From the NCBI GenBank assembly GCA_025201375.1, contig JAIWZP010000040.1:212874-276873 (forward strand): DNA of 64,000 nt, given 5' to 3'. This stretch comes from Gongronella butleri. Its lineage: Eukaryota > Mucoromycota > Mucoromycetes > Mucorales > Cunninghamellaceae. The notes beneath the pieces were generated by a model. That model made no database searches. It had not been told where the DNA came from and was given only the letters and a program-made list of their open reading frames with translations. Shown piece after piece: positions 11,035 through 23,490 of this stretch (its first letter is position 1; every line of letters begins with the position of its first letter). The position numbers and the translations under genes were made by a program.

Positions 11035-12981
11035 TCAATCATGAAGCTTTTGCGGTGTCAATGGGGCTGGCATGACCCTAGAGCAAATATTTAGTTGGTG
11101 TGACTCGATGAAACCTTTTTTTTTTTCGTTTCCAACTTACGAGCCTGATTGCTGTGACGATGCCTCAGGCACATCCGCAAAGGGGTCAAATGGATCAATA
11201 TTGGCTGTCGACGACGACGTTGCCGCCGGTGCCGAGGTCATTTGTTCAGGCTGCTTCCCGTTGCCATTGGATGAAGACGAGCTTTGAATTAAAAAAAAAG
11301 AAAAGCACGGTGTGAGCTGGAGACGAGCAAGAGAAAAAAAAAAAAAAAGAAAAAAAAAAAAGAGGCGCGCGCGCGATTTGCTTGCCGAATGCCTCGCTTG
11401 TGCTATCCTACCTGGAAGACGCTTGCTGATTGCTGTCGAGCGAGATGAGCGGCTCATTCGTGCCACGCACGTTGACAGAGCGCGAATTCGTCGTGGCAAC
11501 ATTAATGGCGCCATGCTCAAGCATATCGTCGTATGCCTTGAACGCATTGATCAATTCGCCATTGGCGAGAATAAGCGCAGCTACAAAAAAAAAAAAAAAA
11601 AGATAAAAAAAAGGGGGGAGGGTGCGGGGCCAGGGGAAATGAGGATGAGTGTGCTTCGCAAAAGCCAGCGTCTCGTGCCACATACAAACCAAATCAGGAT
11701 CGTCGCACGCCTGTAAATGATCAGAGATGACGCGTTGAAACATCTTGCACTTTGAATAGAATTCCTACATTCCAAAAGAAAAAAAAAATGGGCGAGTGTG
11801 AGAACAATTCTTGTTCCATTCACACCGAAAACAAGGGTTGTACCTGAATCAATTCATTCTTGGTAATATCTTCTTGCGTCGGGTCTGTAAAGGACAATGT
11901 CTGTGAAAACAGCTGTGCATTGTTCTTGGCAAGCTCAACGTCGGCCAAAATATCCGCAGGCTATCAACAAACAAACAAAAAAAAAAAAAAAAACAATCAA
12001 TCACCATGCAGCTCCGAGTCATTCATCGCGTCATGCACGGCAACCAACGCGCACACGTATTTATCGGCACGCACGCACGCACGCGCCCAATGACCCTTTT
12101 TTACGAGTTTTTTTTATTTTTTTTATTTTTACCTTTGCGGGGCCCGTGGGCAACTGCGGATGTTGGCGCTGCTGCTGGTGCTGCTGTTGAATCATGTGCA
12201 TTTGCGAGCCAAACAGGCCGGTGCGCTGCGCCGGCGCCTGCGTCTGCCCGTGCACGAGGAATTCGTGCACACGACAAAGAGCGCCAGCTGCAGGGTCTTG
12301 GCCATAAACCACCACCCAATGCTGCAAACATTGCAACAGCCGACTATGCACTTCATCATCCGTCGCCTAAAACAAAAAAAAAATGAGTGCCACGCCCCTT
12401 TCCCCTTTTTCTCCTTTTCGCCTTTTTTTATTTTCGCCCAGTTGGCCTCATTTTTTCGCCTTACCTCACGCGCAAGCTTGTCCAGGTCCTCGCCAAATGT
12501 CTTTGCGCACAATTGATCTATAAAAAAAAAACCCATCAATGGCTATTTTGTTTCACGTCATTGCCCCGCTTACCCCTCATTTTTTCTCGGCAGTTTTCTG
12601 ATAGCGAGTTCAATATCTAAGCAAAGGAGAAAAAAAAAAGTGAGCACGTGGGACGCGTCGTTTCTTGTTTTTTTTGAAGCGCACCTCCAAGGAGATAACC
12701 TGGGTCTTTGGCACGGGTGTGAGCATTTTCTTTTGCAAAAGCTTGCGCGCCTCCTTGGCACCAAGTTCCGAGTTGTTGACCACTTGGCAAATTTCGTACA
12801 CGAGGGCCCAGTCCAGGTCTTGCTGCGTCGTCGCCTTTTCTACAAGATGGAGTCAGCACTGTCAGCTTCGCGCCCGGCAATAAAGATAAAAATGCCTCTT
12901 TTGCCCTCTGTTTTGCCAAATTATCTTACCGATATTCGTCGTAATGGTCGTAGGCGTTATCTTTTTCGAGAACAAAGGCAT
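11035..12981 (-). CDS. VHS-GAT domain ubiquitin/clathrin adaptor (TOM1/GGA/Lsb5-like)
   Basis: Ten exons: 12981-12930, 12839-12685, 12616-12574, 12517-12465, 12366-12133, 11960-11844, 11764-11686, 11580-11412, 11281-11141 and 11077-11035, giving 361 residues. Residues 1-130 form a VHS domain; YEICQ-VNN, the KEARKLL helix, ISLEILN-LSENC and QCLQHW are clear. Residues about 180-275 form a GAT three-helix bundle (ADVELAKNN, LIQEFY-KCK, DDPDLV...ILANGELINAF-YDDM). A clathrin-box match LISLD follows, and the tail has DPF motifs that could bind AP-2 or EH-type partners. VHS-GAT proteins sort ubiquitinated cargo at the Golgi and endosomes. There is no gamma-ear or SH3, so TOM1 or Lsb5 is closer than GGA. 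The last exon is short (14 codons); if it is unspliced, an in-frame TAA ends the protein at 11137. Donor 2 is the weak GTGCGC. Confidence 0.88.
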
Positions 12982-13860
12982 GGTGGTGTTTCAAAAAAAA
13001 AAAAGGAAAGCTTGGAGCAGCGAGAAGAAAAAAGAGTGGAGAAAAAGTAGCAAGCTTGCTTGGTGCAACCCCCTTTTTAGGTTAATTCGAGCTCCGCCGC
13101 ACAAATGACGTTGATTATTTTTCGCCAAGACGGAAGGCGATCCTTTTCTTCCATCCGCCCCTCCCCCCCTCCAAAAAGGGCACGCGCTTTGCCCAATCGC
13201 TTGAAAATGCAAGCGCCCAGGGCCAAAAGCCGACCATTCAGCCGATGGCCAACACAAAACAGACCAGCCACGCGCGCCAAGAAACAAAATCATCCACGGC
13301 CGATGATGAGCACAACAAAAAGGCACGGGACATCGTGCCATTGGCCCTGCGAAATTCTTGCTTGGTAGCTTGAAACACGCCCTTTGAGAGCCTGAGAGGC
13401 GAATTGGGCATCCAATGGCGCACTTAATCAAGCAAACACTCACATACGGCATTGACAACATGAAAAGGAGGACACGGGGCGAAAAATTGGCTGTCATCAG
13501 CAATTGCTCACTTTCCAACAAGGGCAAGAAGTCAAGTCAAATACAGCTCAATGAAACGAGCAGATCCATGAACGACATGACACCAAGTTTTGTGACCATT
13601 GACGCGCTACAACTGGAGGATGGTGCTCCACAATTTCTCAAAATACATCAAAAAAAAAAAATAGGATCGTTGCTTATTAACTTGGCCGAAATCTTTTGAA
13701 ATTCAGAGCAGCTGTCGCTTGCTTGTTCAAGCACTTCACAGCTTCGCATTTTCTCATTGATCAATCGGTCCATGTCCACGAAAACACGTGTAGCGTACAA
13801 ACACAGATTTATTGGCCAAGGAGTTGTCTCAGAAAAAACTTGCCCAATCGAATCCGAATT
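12982..13860. other. Intergenic stretch without a supported gene
   Basis: An A-rich leader lies upstream of the VHS-GAT start (12990-13045). The rest has unremarkable composition. A 94-codon frame (13415-13699, plus) has no domain, no splice partner and no homologue that I recognise. Nothing else is seen. Confidence 0.4.
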
Positions 13861-13969
13861 TGTTACGGATAATTTTGGCCTCTAGGATTCGTGTTTTGGT
13901 GCAATAAAAAACAGGTGTTGGATTAAGCTCTTTGGTCGAGACCATCGCCATTGCATCTTTATTAATGCT

Positions 13970-14970
13970 GTATTTGCTTGTTGTCGATGAAACGGCACCC
14001 TACAGCGAAATGGATTCTTTAAAACTGTTGTTTCAGCGCGTCTCTTTCGAATGAGCCCACCCACGGCGCGCTGCGGCCACTGGATCGAGCGCAAACACGA
14101 TTTTCGAAAATTGTGGATTTTCCCAGGGGTACAGTCGAGGAGTTGAAAAGGGCGAAATAAAAACTCCTCAGATCGCCACGCCTTTCAACCATATGGTAAA
14201 GTCACCTTGATGACCAACAGAAATGCCTAAAAAACCTAGGATCCATTGGCTGATTTCCGCGAAAAACGTGAAAATCTGTTATTTTCCATCCCAAGGCAAA
14301 GTCGACGAGGGTTGGCCGCAGCGACTTGAAAGAGATATCACTAGAATCAGCACGACTTGAAGTGTGCGCAAGCATCGTTGATCTCTCAAAAAGGCGATTT
14401 TTTTGGCATTTTGACACGGTTTCAAAACCATATACACTTTTCGACACGTGATAAACCGCGTCCAAAGTCGAGTTACGCGCGCCTGCTCCTCATCAAATCC
14501 ATGCACTTGGCGTCCTCCTTGCTAATGGACGCGTTGGCGCGGCTCTATGGACGCGTTTTTCCCGCGCAATTCGCACTTGAAGTTTAATCTAAAATCGCCC
14601 ATTGCTCGAGATCCAACAGATGGATAGCGTTCTTTTTTGCCATTTTCATTGGTTTTGCAATGCGATTCACCTTGCGTGCAAGTTTAAGCCATTTCTAAAG
14701 ACCTGAGTTTTCAATTTTGGTTCTGGAGGCTCGCCACGACTAAAATCCCATTTGGCCGTGTGCCGCTCCCAATGACTTTTTAACAGTGGCAAATGGAGCT
14801 CCATCCGTTTACTCGCGCTTACTCTTTCACATTGGGATGCCGTTTGAAGTTTTTCATTTTCGTCTTGGTCACAGCAAATTTGAATTATCGCTAAATATTT
14901 GCTTTGCGAGATTAATCTCGATGTACGCTACCTAGAGACACGGGGATGGGCTCAAACCGTCGGTCACGAG
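13970..14970 (+). repeat. Dispersed repeat R2, copy A
   Basis: This aligns over about 1 kb with copy B (44150-45095). Shared blocks are CTCTTTCGAATGAGCCCAC (14041), GG-TACAGTCGA (14130), AAGTCACCTTGATGAC--ACAGAAATGC (14200) and TTTTCCATCCCAA (14282). Further blocks are GTCGAGTTAC-CGCGCCTGCT (14468), CGCGTTTTTCCCGCGCAATTCGC (14550), TAAAATCGCCCATTGCT-GAGAT (14590), GGCTCGCCACG-CTAAAAT (14730) and ACCTAGAGAC...ATGGGCTCAAAC (14930). It is AT-rich, with no coding frame and no obvious terminal inverted repeats. Confidence 0.85.
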
Positions 14971-15716
14971 CACCAATAACTTTTGCGCGATATTTTACCA
15001 ATGACATATTGGGATTTTTTTGAATTAAAGAAAAATGTTTTCTTTCCCACTCTGCTTGGCAGTTCACTTTATGTTTGCAATTCGCAACTGACAAACGTCG
15101 GTTTCAGAAAAAGGCCAAGAATTTAGCGCATCACGAGGCACGCCAAGTAAAAGCGAAATGAATCCAATGGCCATGTTCTTTATTCAAACTGCCCTTTTTT
15201 TAAGCATGCATTGCAATTCCCTGCTTTGTAGGGCATTCCTGACAACGTTTGCATCGATTAGATGGCTAAGAAACAGGTGCATCACGCAGCACACGAAACG
15301 GGTGGGAAAAAATAACTCAACTCTCGTGTTTGTTTTTTAAAGCTCCACCTTTTTTTACTGTTTTGGGCCGAGTGCGTCCCCAATTATGACATGACATGGG
15401 CGTTTTACAAATGCTTTTCTCTGAAGAGCCTGTCAGGCGTGGCACACGAAAGGTAGTGCCTATCGCCAGATAGGCGGGGTGACATGTGGCAAAAAAAAAC
15501 AGAGATAAAAATGAGAATCAATGAGCGGGGAATGATTTTATTTTCATTTCAAGGGCATGCTGGGTCTATAATATGGGCAAAAATGGACAATGAAATGGAA
15601 AAAAAAACAAAAGGAGTGGGGGGGGGACGTGAAGTAAAAAGAGGGGGTATGTACAAGTAACAACAATGTAAAAACGAGAATTGGCATAAAATATTAATAC
15701 AATGGGGGATTTATGC

Positions 15717-16632
15717 TTAATGAGGCAAGCTCGGGAGGGGCGTGGTGGGTACGGGTTGCATTGGCAATCCGCGGTATTTTGCGTCCATTTCAAATTCGAA
15801 GACGCCAACAGAAGAGACGGTGTGAGACCCAGCGGCCAGCGACTGGGGCTTTTTGTTTCGCACAAACAAAGGCGGCGATAGCTTGGCAGTGCCCACGGAG
15901 GTCGATAAGGTTGCCTCGGAAGGCAGCGACTCGAGTGATTCGGTCGACGAGCGATAAGGCAAGAGTGAGGGCGATAAGGAGGACGAAAGGGGCTTGTCCA
16001 AATGCGACGATGACGATGGCATGCCCGATGGGCGGTCGTTCAAGTCCAAGCGGTCCAGCCACTTGTCCAGGACACTGTAATTCGAATCCTCTGAGTATGG
16101 TTTGCTGAAAAGCGACGATGATGTCGTGGATGCCGACGAAAGGGGCGAAATCATGCCAGACATGCTGCTGTCGACGCCCACGCTGTCCATCATGCTTGGA
16201 TTCAGTGACGCGCATGTGTTGGAGCAGCAATGCTTCTTGGTCGTGTGCCGGCGCATCGCAACACGCAGCCCGTCTAGCCAGTAGACAAGGTCGCGTTCAT
16301 TGTCTGCATAAAAACTATGGTGCCGATGGTGACGGCAATCGGAAACGAGTTGGAATCGGTCGTTCTTGCTGTCCGATTTCTCTTGCAAGGTATAACGACG
16401 CAGATCAAGCGTGCCTGCAGGGCGGCTGTCAGACTAAAACATTAAAAAAAAATAAAAAAAAAAGATGTGAGCCATGGCTCATTTTTTTTCTTTCTTTTTC
16501 TTCATCTTCTTCACGACTTACGGCATGCTTGTAGTAGCGCAGCTCGTGGTCGGCAAGCACGCAGTAGCGTCGATGGCGAGACGAGGGTAACAGGCCCGAT
16601 TTGAGCAACCAGCCTTCAATGCGGCCACTCAT
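15717..16632 (-). CDS. PH-domain protein
   Basis: Two exons, 16632-16522 and 16433-15717, giving 275 residues. Donor GTAAGT and acceptor TTTTAG are clean and phase 0. Residues 3-95 are a pleckstrin-homology domain. The N-terminal strand IEGWLLKSG, the RRYCVLADHELRYYK strands, the basic phosphoinositide-binding loop region and the closing helix with its conserved Trp (LVYWLDGLRVAM) are all visible. The remainder is Ser-rich and disordered, with a short helical stretch (about 160-175, LDKWLDRLDL). Such proteins are recruited to phosphoinositide-containing membranes; the specific process cannot be told. A minus-strand TATAAAGG at 16781-16788 lies about 150 bp upstream. Family orthology is not assigned. 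Confidence 0.85.
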
Positions 16633-16780
16633 GATGGTGTAGAGAGAATGAAAAAAAGTAAAAAAGAAAAGAGAGAGGAAAGAAAAAGGAAGGAGAGCCG
16701 AACAAAAATAACAATAGGAAAGAGAACAATGAGAAGAAAAAAAAAGGAAAAAAGCGCAGCATGACAAAATGGGGGTGCGC

Positions 16781-16788
16781 CCTTTATA
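16781..16788 (-). promoter_or_regulatory. TATA box of the PH-domain gene
   Basis: The minus-strand sequence is TATAAAGG, about 150 bp upstream of the start codon at 16632, followed by a GC-containing stretch and a purine-rich leader. Confidence 0.5.
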
Positions 16789-16965
16789 CGATTTTGCCGG
16801 AGCCACGTTGCCGATGGCAAGCACAGCCCAGCCCAACTTTGGCCACACGCGCTAAGAAAAAATTTTTGATTCAAAGAGCGCGCTCCAATTAGAGCAGCGG
16901 CTGTGGCCAAGCTCTCGCCATAAAAGGACTTTGTGCAACAATGAGAAGAAATCTCTTTAATGACT

Positions 16966-18978
16966 TCATTTCCTATCCAAACAATGATGCAATCTTTCCG
17001 CCAATGCTTGCTGCTTGACGTGATCGTCATGCACTAGCGTTTTGGACCCCTGCACTTGCCATTGTAGCTTCAATTCCTCCATTGCTTGCATTGCTTCCCA
17101 CAATGAGCCCATACTACGCCGATACTCTGAAATTTTCAATGCAACCTGTCATAAAAAACGACGTGCCGTATTAGTATTTTAGTTTCGGACCCAATTGCCG
17201 GGACGTGAAACAAAGGCGGCAACCAACTTGCCTTGATTTCCAAAAACTCGTCGCCATTGGTTAGCGCGATAACATCATTTGCGTGCTGCATTCGTACAAG
17301 GTCATCTGTCAAAAAAGAGGAAAGCAAGCAATAAGGACCGTGACACTTTTTTTTTTTTGGGTGGCTCCACTCTCTAAGCATCCCACCGCCCCCTTTTTTT
17401 CATCATGCACTTGCCTTTTTCAAGACACAAGACCAACCATGTAGCTAGTGGCACCAAGACTATCTTGTGCAACGATTCGGCTGACGCCTTTTTTGCTTGG
17501 TGGTGCAACAGTAGCAATTGCACGTCCATGGCCGCGTGCGGCATGCCGATGTGACGGTAAACCTGAGAAAAAATTTCATGAGTCAATGTGATTTGTTCGT
17601 TTCTCGCGCTTCTTTTCCGGTAATTCGTACGGCGGTCAAGCCTGTCCCGGTGGTTTGGCACACACATGCCGCATCGATTGGCTGACAAGGCGACGGACAA
17701 TGGGCGAGCACAATGTGGTACAGGACCAAAGCGATCAACGTGGCCTGCGGCACCTTGGACCCCGTGACCTCCAACGCCACTGGCTGAGCAAAAGCTGCCG
17801 CGGCTTCTTGTATTAGTGCAAAGTCCCATGCACGTGACGACAGTAATCGACACTTGTCTTGCATGCCAGACACCGACGTGATGTTGGCGGTCTAATGAAT
17901 TTTTTTAAAAAAAAAACGTCAAAAAATAAAAAACCGCGTCATGGTGTGCTTTTTCCTCTTTTTTCTTGCATTTTTACCTCGGCCAATGCGTTGATTTCAC
18001 TTGCAGGCCATGCAAAGGCGTGTTGAATCAAGTCCAAATAGGCATTGTGCGCCATTGGGAGATCATAGAGGCAAAAAAGGCGCGCAAGGAGGCGCCGTGG
18101 TCGCATGGCAAGCTGCGGGTGGGTATCGCATGCGGCAATCAATGTCTTGGCTACTGACAGCGGCGCATGATGAGTGTGATAATAATCTTGAAGAGATAAG
18201 GTGAGCATTCCACGTGGCAAAAAAAAAATCAACCTTTTTCCTCCTCGTCCGATCACTCCGATGTGGCCCACTCAGCTTAAAACTCACCGTGCGCAAGAGC
18301 AAGATACGCGTCCAATGGCTCGCCCTTGATCGATGCCAATTTCGCCTCCAATTCATCTAAAAATAAAAAAAAAAGAGCGTGAATTTTTTTTTTTTTTTTT
18401 GCCATGCTTGGTCGCTTTTTACCTTTTTGTGCAACCTTGGAGGCGGCCACTGGCGCCGTGGATGCTGGTTCTTTTGGCGCAAAGGGCGATGGCTTTGGAG
18501 GCGGCTTTGACGGCGCCTTGGCTGATGCATTGGCGGGCGCCTGCGCCTTTTGTCCTGCCTTTTTCGCATTCGCGATATGTTTGGCGCTTTTCACGTGATT
18601 CTGCATAGTGGCCGCGTTGTTAAACTTCTTTTTGCACGCGCGGCAATACAAATCGTCCGCAGCAGCAGGTGCCGACCCGGGCTTGGAAGTGCTTGACGCG
18701 CTAGAATGCGTAGTTGGGGCCGTGCTCGTCGTCGTGTCCTTGCTTTTCGGCGCGGTGACAGCGGCTTTAGCACAAGAGTGTCGGGATCGATCAAAGGCGG
18801 CGTGCTGAAAAGGCTGCAACTGAAAAGACGGGCCAAAGACTAGCAAAAAAAAAAAAAAAAAAAAAACGAATAAATCAGACTTGAATTGCCTTTTTACAGC
18901 AAAATTCAGCTTTTTACTATCGAGCAGCTGTGTGTCCAGACCAGGATCGGCGGCTGGCAATGGTGGATCGGTTGCCAT
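16966..18978 (-). CDS. U1-type C2H2 zinc-finger protein with helical C-terminal region
   Basis: Eight exons: 18978-18918, 18839-18423, 18356-18288, 18186-17978, 17891-17631, 17562-17415, 17305-17232 and 17145-16966, giving 472 residues. One zinc finger is visible: C86-x2-C89-x12-H102-x5-H108, with the YCRACKK-F and HVKSAKH pattern of U1/matrin-type fingers that bind structured RNA. It is followed by a Lys/Ala/Pro-rich linker (110-160) and about 300 residues of amphipathic helices that look like a helical-repeat or TPR-like domain. The protein family is not recognised. Introns 6 and 7 both use GCAAGT donors (positions 17414 and 17231), the only in-frame solution. The start lies only 230 bp from the Rpn3 start on the other strand, so the two share a divergent promoter. 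Confidence 0.75.
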
Positions 18979-19208
18979 GGCGCTGCAAAAGAGTGAAAAA
19001 GGACAAAAGAATAAGGAACAGACGTAAAAAGTCGCGCTCACATTTTTTTTTTGATTATTTTCATAAGAGATGGAGAAATGTGTCCGGGCCGGATTTTTTG
19101 ATTGGCCGCGTCAGTGAGCATTTTCAAAAGGCGCGCCTCTTTTTCTTTTGCTTGCGTGGCCTTTTTTTTTTTTTTGTTCTTTCTTTTTCCCGAATTCATC
19201 CTCCAACG

Positions 19209-21197
19209 ATGGTCAGCACCGAGCCTACAAACAACAAAAACGACCAAGTCGAGAGCATGGAAGTTGAAGAGGACGAGACTGCCAAGAAGCTGCGTCTTGA
19301 AAAGGAAGAAGCCACGTCGCTCGCCAATGGTATAGTATAAAATAGGACGTGTTTCGTCGTTCCATCTTGGCTGACGGTCTCTTTTCTTTTCTTTTTTTTT
19401 GTTATATAGATCTGAAGCGCAACTGCTCGCTCCTTGAGCGCGCCGTCGATACCATCGAGTCGCGCTTCACGACGCGTGTTTTGCGCACACTTCCGTCCAT
19501 CCGCCGCCGTTTGACGGCGCCTGTGCTTGCGCAGGTCATTCAGGAACAATATGGCGCCGACGAACGCAAGAACTCGCTGCTCCAGGTGCTCGGCGAGGCG
19601 TCGCACGTCGACACGGACATGGACCAGGACAAAAAAACCGACATTTTGCCTGAAATCGACATTTATCTGCATCTCAATGTCATTATCTTTTTGCTTGACA
19701 AGAACCAGCTGGCAAAGGCAAGGGCAAAAAGTCGTGAATGGACAAGACCATGGAGGCTCATATTTTTTTTTAAAAAAAAAAACGTCATTTTAGGGCAAGG
19801 AGCTCGTCGATGCCACGGTGGACCGCCTTGTTCCCTTGAATCGCCGCACATTGGACTTGCTCGCCGCGCGCGTCTACTTTTACCATGCTCGCTTCTATGA
19901 AGTCACCGATACCTTGGCCGCCATTCGCCCGTAAGGCACCTAAAAGAGGAGGTTTCTAGACCTTGCTGACGCGCTCTTTTTCTTTGATTTTTTTTTTGGG
20001 TGTTTAGTATGCAATTGGCAGCCTATCGCACGGCGACACTGCGTCACGACGATGAGACTCAGGTAAAAAAAATAGATGAAAAGAAGAGACGCGACTAGTG
20101 CGGGGCAAAAAGAGACTGATTTTGCGTTTTTTTTTTCATCTGTAGGCGACGCTTTTGAACCTGCTTTTGCGCAATTACTTTTTGCACAATCTGTACGATC
20201 AAGCGGACAAGCTGCTTTCCAAGAGCACGTTCCCCGAAAACGCAGGGCACAACCAGGCCGCGCGCTATGCGTACTACCTCGGCCGCATCAAGGCCCTCCA
20301 GCTTGACTACACCTCGGCCCACACCTACTTGACTCAAGCCATCCGCAAGGCGCCTCAAAACAATGTCACTGCGGGCTTCCAGCAAACAGTAAGCGATGAA
20401 AATGGCAATTACCCCCCCGTGCGTGATTATTGACGCGTTTTCTTGGTTTTTTTCTTATTTTGCCCCTTAGGTGTACAAATTCTTCATTGTCGTGCAATTG
20501 CTCATGGGCGAGATCCCCGAGCGCTCGCTCTTCCGCCAGCCCGTCCTCAAAAAGGCGCTCATCCCGTACCTTCACATTACCCAGGGTAAGAAAAAGAAAA
20601 AAAAGGTCAATTGCGTGTATTTCTCTTTTTGTGGCTCACTCCTTGGTGCCTTTTCTTTTTTTTTCTTGTTGTGCAGCCGTGCGTGTCGGTGATCTCAACA
20701 AGTTCCAGCAGGGCCTGGCCGAGTTTGGAGAGGTGTTCAAAAAGGACAAGACGTACACGTTGATTTTGCGTCTGCGCCACAACGTGATCAAGACGGGCAT
20801 CCGCATGATCAGCCTGTCGTACTCTAAGATCTCGTTGCGTGATATTTGCATCAAGCTGCACCTGGACAGCGAGGAGGATGTGCAATTCATCGTGGCCAAG
20901 GCGATCCGCGACGGTGTCATTGACGCCACGCTCGACCACCACCAGGGCTACATGAAGAGCAAGGAAATCGTCGACATTTACTCGACCAACGAGCCCCAGG
21001 GTGCCTTCCACCAGCGCATCAGCTTCTGTCTCAACCTCCACAATGACGCCGTCAAGGCCATGCGCTTCCCTCTCAATGCCCACCGCAAGGAATTGGCTAC
21101 CGCGGAGGCTGCGCGCGAGCGTGAAAAGGAATTGGTCCAGGAAATTGCCGAGGGCGGTGATATGGACGAGGATGGAGACATGGATTTCTATGAATAA
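19209..21197 (+). CDS. RPN3: 26S proteasome regulatory subunit Rpn3 (PSMD3)
   Basis: Seven exons: 19209-19329, 19410-19717, 19794-19930, 20008-20062, 20146-20388, 20471-20585 and 20677-21197, giving 499 residues, the usual length of Rpn3. Rpn3 is a non-ATPase lid subunit of the 19S particle. Diagnostic stretches are [13 protein letters not shown] (TPR-like repeats), [17 protein letters not shown], and the PCI module with [29 protein letters not shown] and [14 protein letters not shown]. The C-terminus is acidic ([13 protein letters not shown]). The N-terminus is acidic and rich in Glu/Asp. Intron 2 begins with GCAAGG (19718), because no GT donor keeps the frame. All other introns are GT-AG. 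The gene is intact and very likely functional, transcribed divergently from the zinc-finger gene. Confidence 0.96.
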
Positions 21198-23490
21198 GCC
21201 CGCCGTGTTCTGTTGATTTCTTCCTCCCTTTTGCCTCCCGTAGATTTGTCTCTGATCAGACCAACCACTTGCGTTTACAAAACGGGGACCCTCTCTCCCT
21301 CATCCTTTCTCATTTCACGCGCCTTTGATGACGCATCCCTTTTCCTTTCTTTCTCGCCTTTTCCCCTTTTTTTATTTTTGTTGATATGTTTGGATCGTCT
21401 TTTGTTATTAAATTCTGCTGTAACTTCCATTCTAGTTTTGCCATTGGGATCCAGTGTAATGAGCGGACACGCGTCAATCCGGTGCGCTCCACGTGACGCG
21501 TCCTGCAGCTCGTGTTTTTTTTTGGAAATTGTTAATGGCGCCCACAGGTTTTTTAGACTTTTCGCTTTATTCACATCTTTCTTTTTTGTTGATCTGTTTA
21601 ATTGTCATCCTGTTGCGGCCCCAGGAAAGATAAAAATTGCATCAAGATTGACGATCGCCCCACTCACAAAGAGATATTTAACAAAATACAATTAGCATTA
21701 GACATAATCATGCAACAACGTGCTATCCTGATACCACCTGGCGATGCTGAGCCCCCAGTCTCACCTAAAGCTGTCGTTTTGACAGGAAAAATCCAGGCTA
21801 AAACGTGTCACGAGCAGCGAAGTTGGAAAAGAATTGTGTTTTTACAAAATGCTTGCCGTCTAATCTAGGCAACATTCCAGCGCTGATGATTGAGTGTCGA
21901 TAGACAACGAAATGCGACAACGAAAAAACAAGAGACAAAAGTAAAACTGACAAAAGACGTTGAAACAAGCAGATTTTTAATTTTTACGCGAAAACGGCGC
22001 ACAAGAATAGAGTGTCAGAAAAGGAAAAGGCGCTACTTTTTTGAAAATGAAAGCAGAGGAAGCAAGTTTGCATTTGAGCCCTTCCTTGTGTCTCTGGGTG
22101 CGCAATTGGGGATCGACACTTCTTTAAGATTTTTAAGGTGGGTGCCACGATTTTGCAGAAAAAAAACTCAATTCCTCTGATTAGCCTCAAACTTGGATGG
22201 ATGGTGGGCGGTCAAAGGGTTGTAACAACGAGGCAAGTTTCAGCCGATTCTGTCTTGTCAGTTGGGAGAAAAGCGCGATTTAGTGAGCTGGAGGCCATGG
22301 CTTCAAATGTTCATCGTTGGACGACAAGATGCGCTAGAGCCGATCAGTTCAACATGTCTCTGGTGAGAATCGTCCAAAGTTCCATGTCCATGCATTTCGT
22401 GGTGTAATGATTTGTGTGACCTAGAGTATTGACGCGTCGAAAATCACCTTTAAAAACACGGTTTCACGCACCGCCGTTCCTGCGCAAAAGCGCGTTTTTT
22501 GAGATCCCCGGGCGTCCACGTATGCGTACGATTCGTATGCGCGAAATAGATTTGTTTTGGCCCGCTAAAAGCACACCATCGCAAAATGACATTGAATTGA
22601 AAATCCGTGTTTTTCGTTCTTCCACGTTCATTTTCTCGTCAACTTGCATAACAAAGCTCGACTCTTTCCAGCTAAAGAAATGATCAATGAAGCATGATCT
22701 TGCTACCCTCCAAGTTTTGTGGCGATCCAGCAACCTTTTTTGATTTTTGAAAATTGGCCAGGGGGTTGTCCATGGATTTTGGCCACTTTTAATTCAGGCT
22801 GTTGCTCGCCATCCAGGGATCGCAGAGCCACAAGGGTGGGCTCAAATGAAAGCCCGTCGCGACATAAAGGTCGCGGCGCGAGCATCAGCCAATAGGCTTG
22901 CAGGACGGCTCTGAAAACCTAAAATTGATGTTTTATCACCTTTTTACATTTCACTCACGTCTAATTGATGATATTCCAGAATGAATTCAATACAACTCGA
23001 GAACCATAAAGCCGCGTCATCTTTTGTCTGCTCAGAGCCACCCAGCTTCCTTGTAGATTTTCGAGCAATTCGCGTTTTTCAAATGAAAAATCCTGGCTTG
23101 ACGTTGCTGCTCTAAAAATCCTTGCCTTTTCATGTCGAATCTAATGCCACAAGAATGGAATTGGCCTGATGGACAAAAGTGAAAACAAGCGGATGCAGCT
23201 TAAAGTGATAAAGTGCAGGTGCAGATTGGCTATTTTATCGTTTTTATTCGTTTTGTGACAGCCAAATTAGGCATGTCGACGATTTTTTTTCCATCATGGT
23301 CAACGGAAGGAGAGCGAGGGGCGTCAATTTTTGTTTTTATTTTTTGGACGGATGGATGATCATGAGTGCAACAAGATGGCGCAGAGTTTTGAGGAAACCG
23401 GGGAGAAATGCACAACCAAGAAACTTTTTTTGAGGATGGGACGAGCATACACATGTGAAATGGTAAATAAAAAGGGTAAAAGGGGGGTGG
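21198..23490. other. Intergenic stretch, no supported gene
   Basis: This lies between the convergent ends of Rpn3 (plus) and the Kelch gene (minus). The first part (to about 21650) is T-rich 3'-flanking DNA containing two ACGCGT sites (near 21470 and 21496). Beyond that are short degenerate open frames with no domain. A few phrases (GGGTGGGCTCAAA near 22830, CTAGAGTATTGACGCGTCG near 22423) weakly resemble repeat R2, but I could not confirm a copy. Confidence 0.45.

Noticed and set aside
13415..13699. 94-codon plus-strand frame with an ATG
   Set aside because: No domain, no promoter, no splice partner and low-complexity end. Chance is likely.
21900..23100. Possible fourth R2 copy
   Set aside because: Only two short phrases match, and no colinear blocks could be confirmed by eye.
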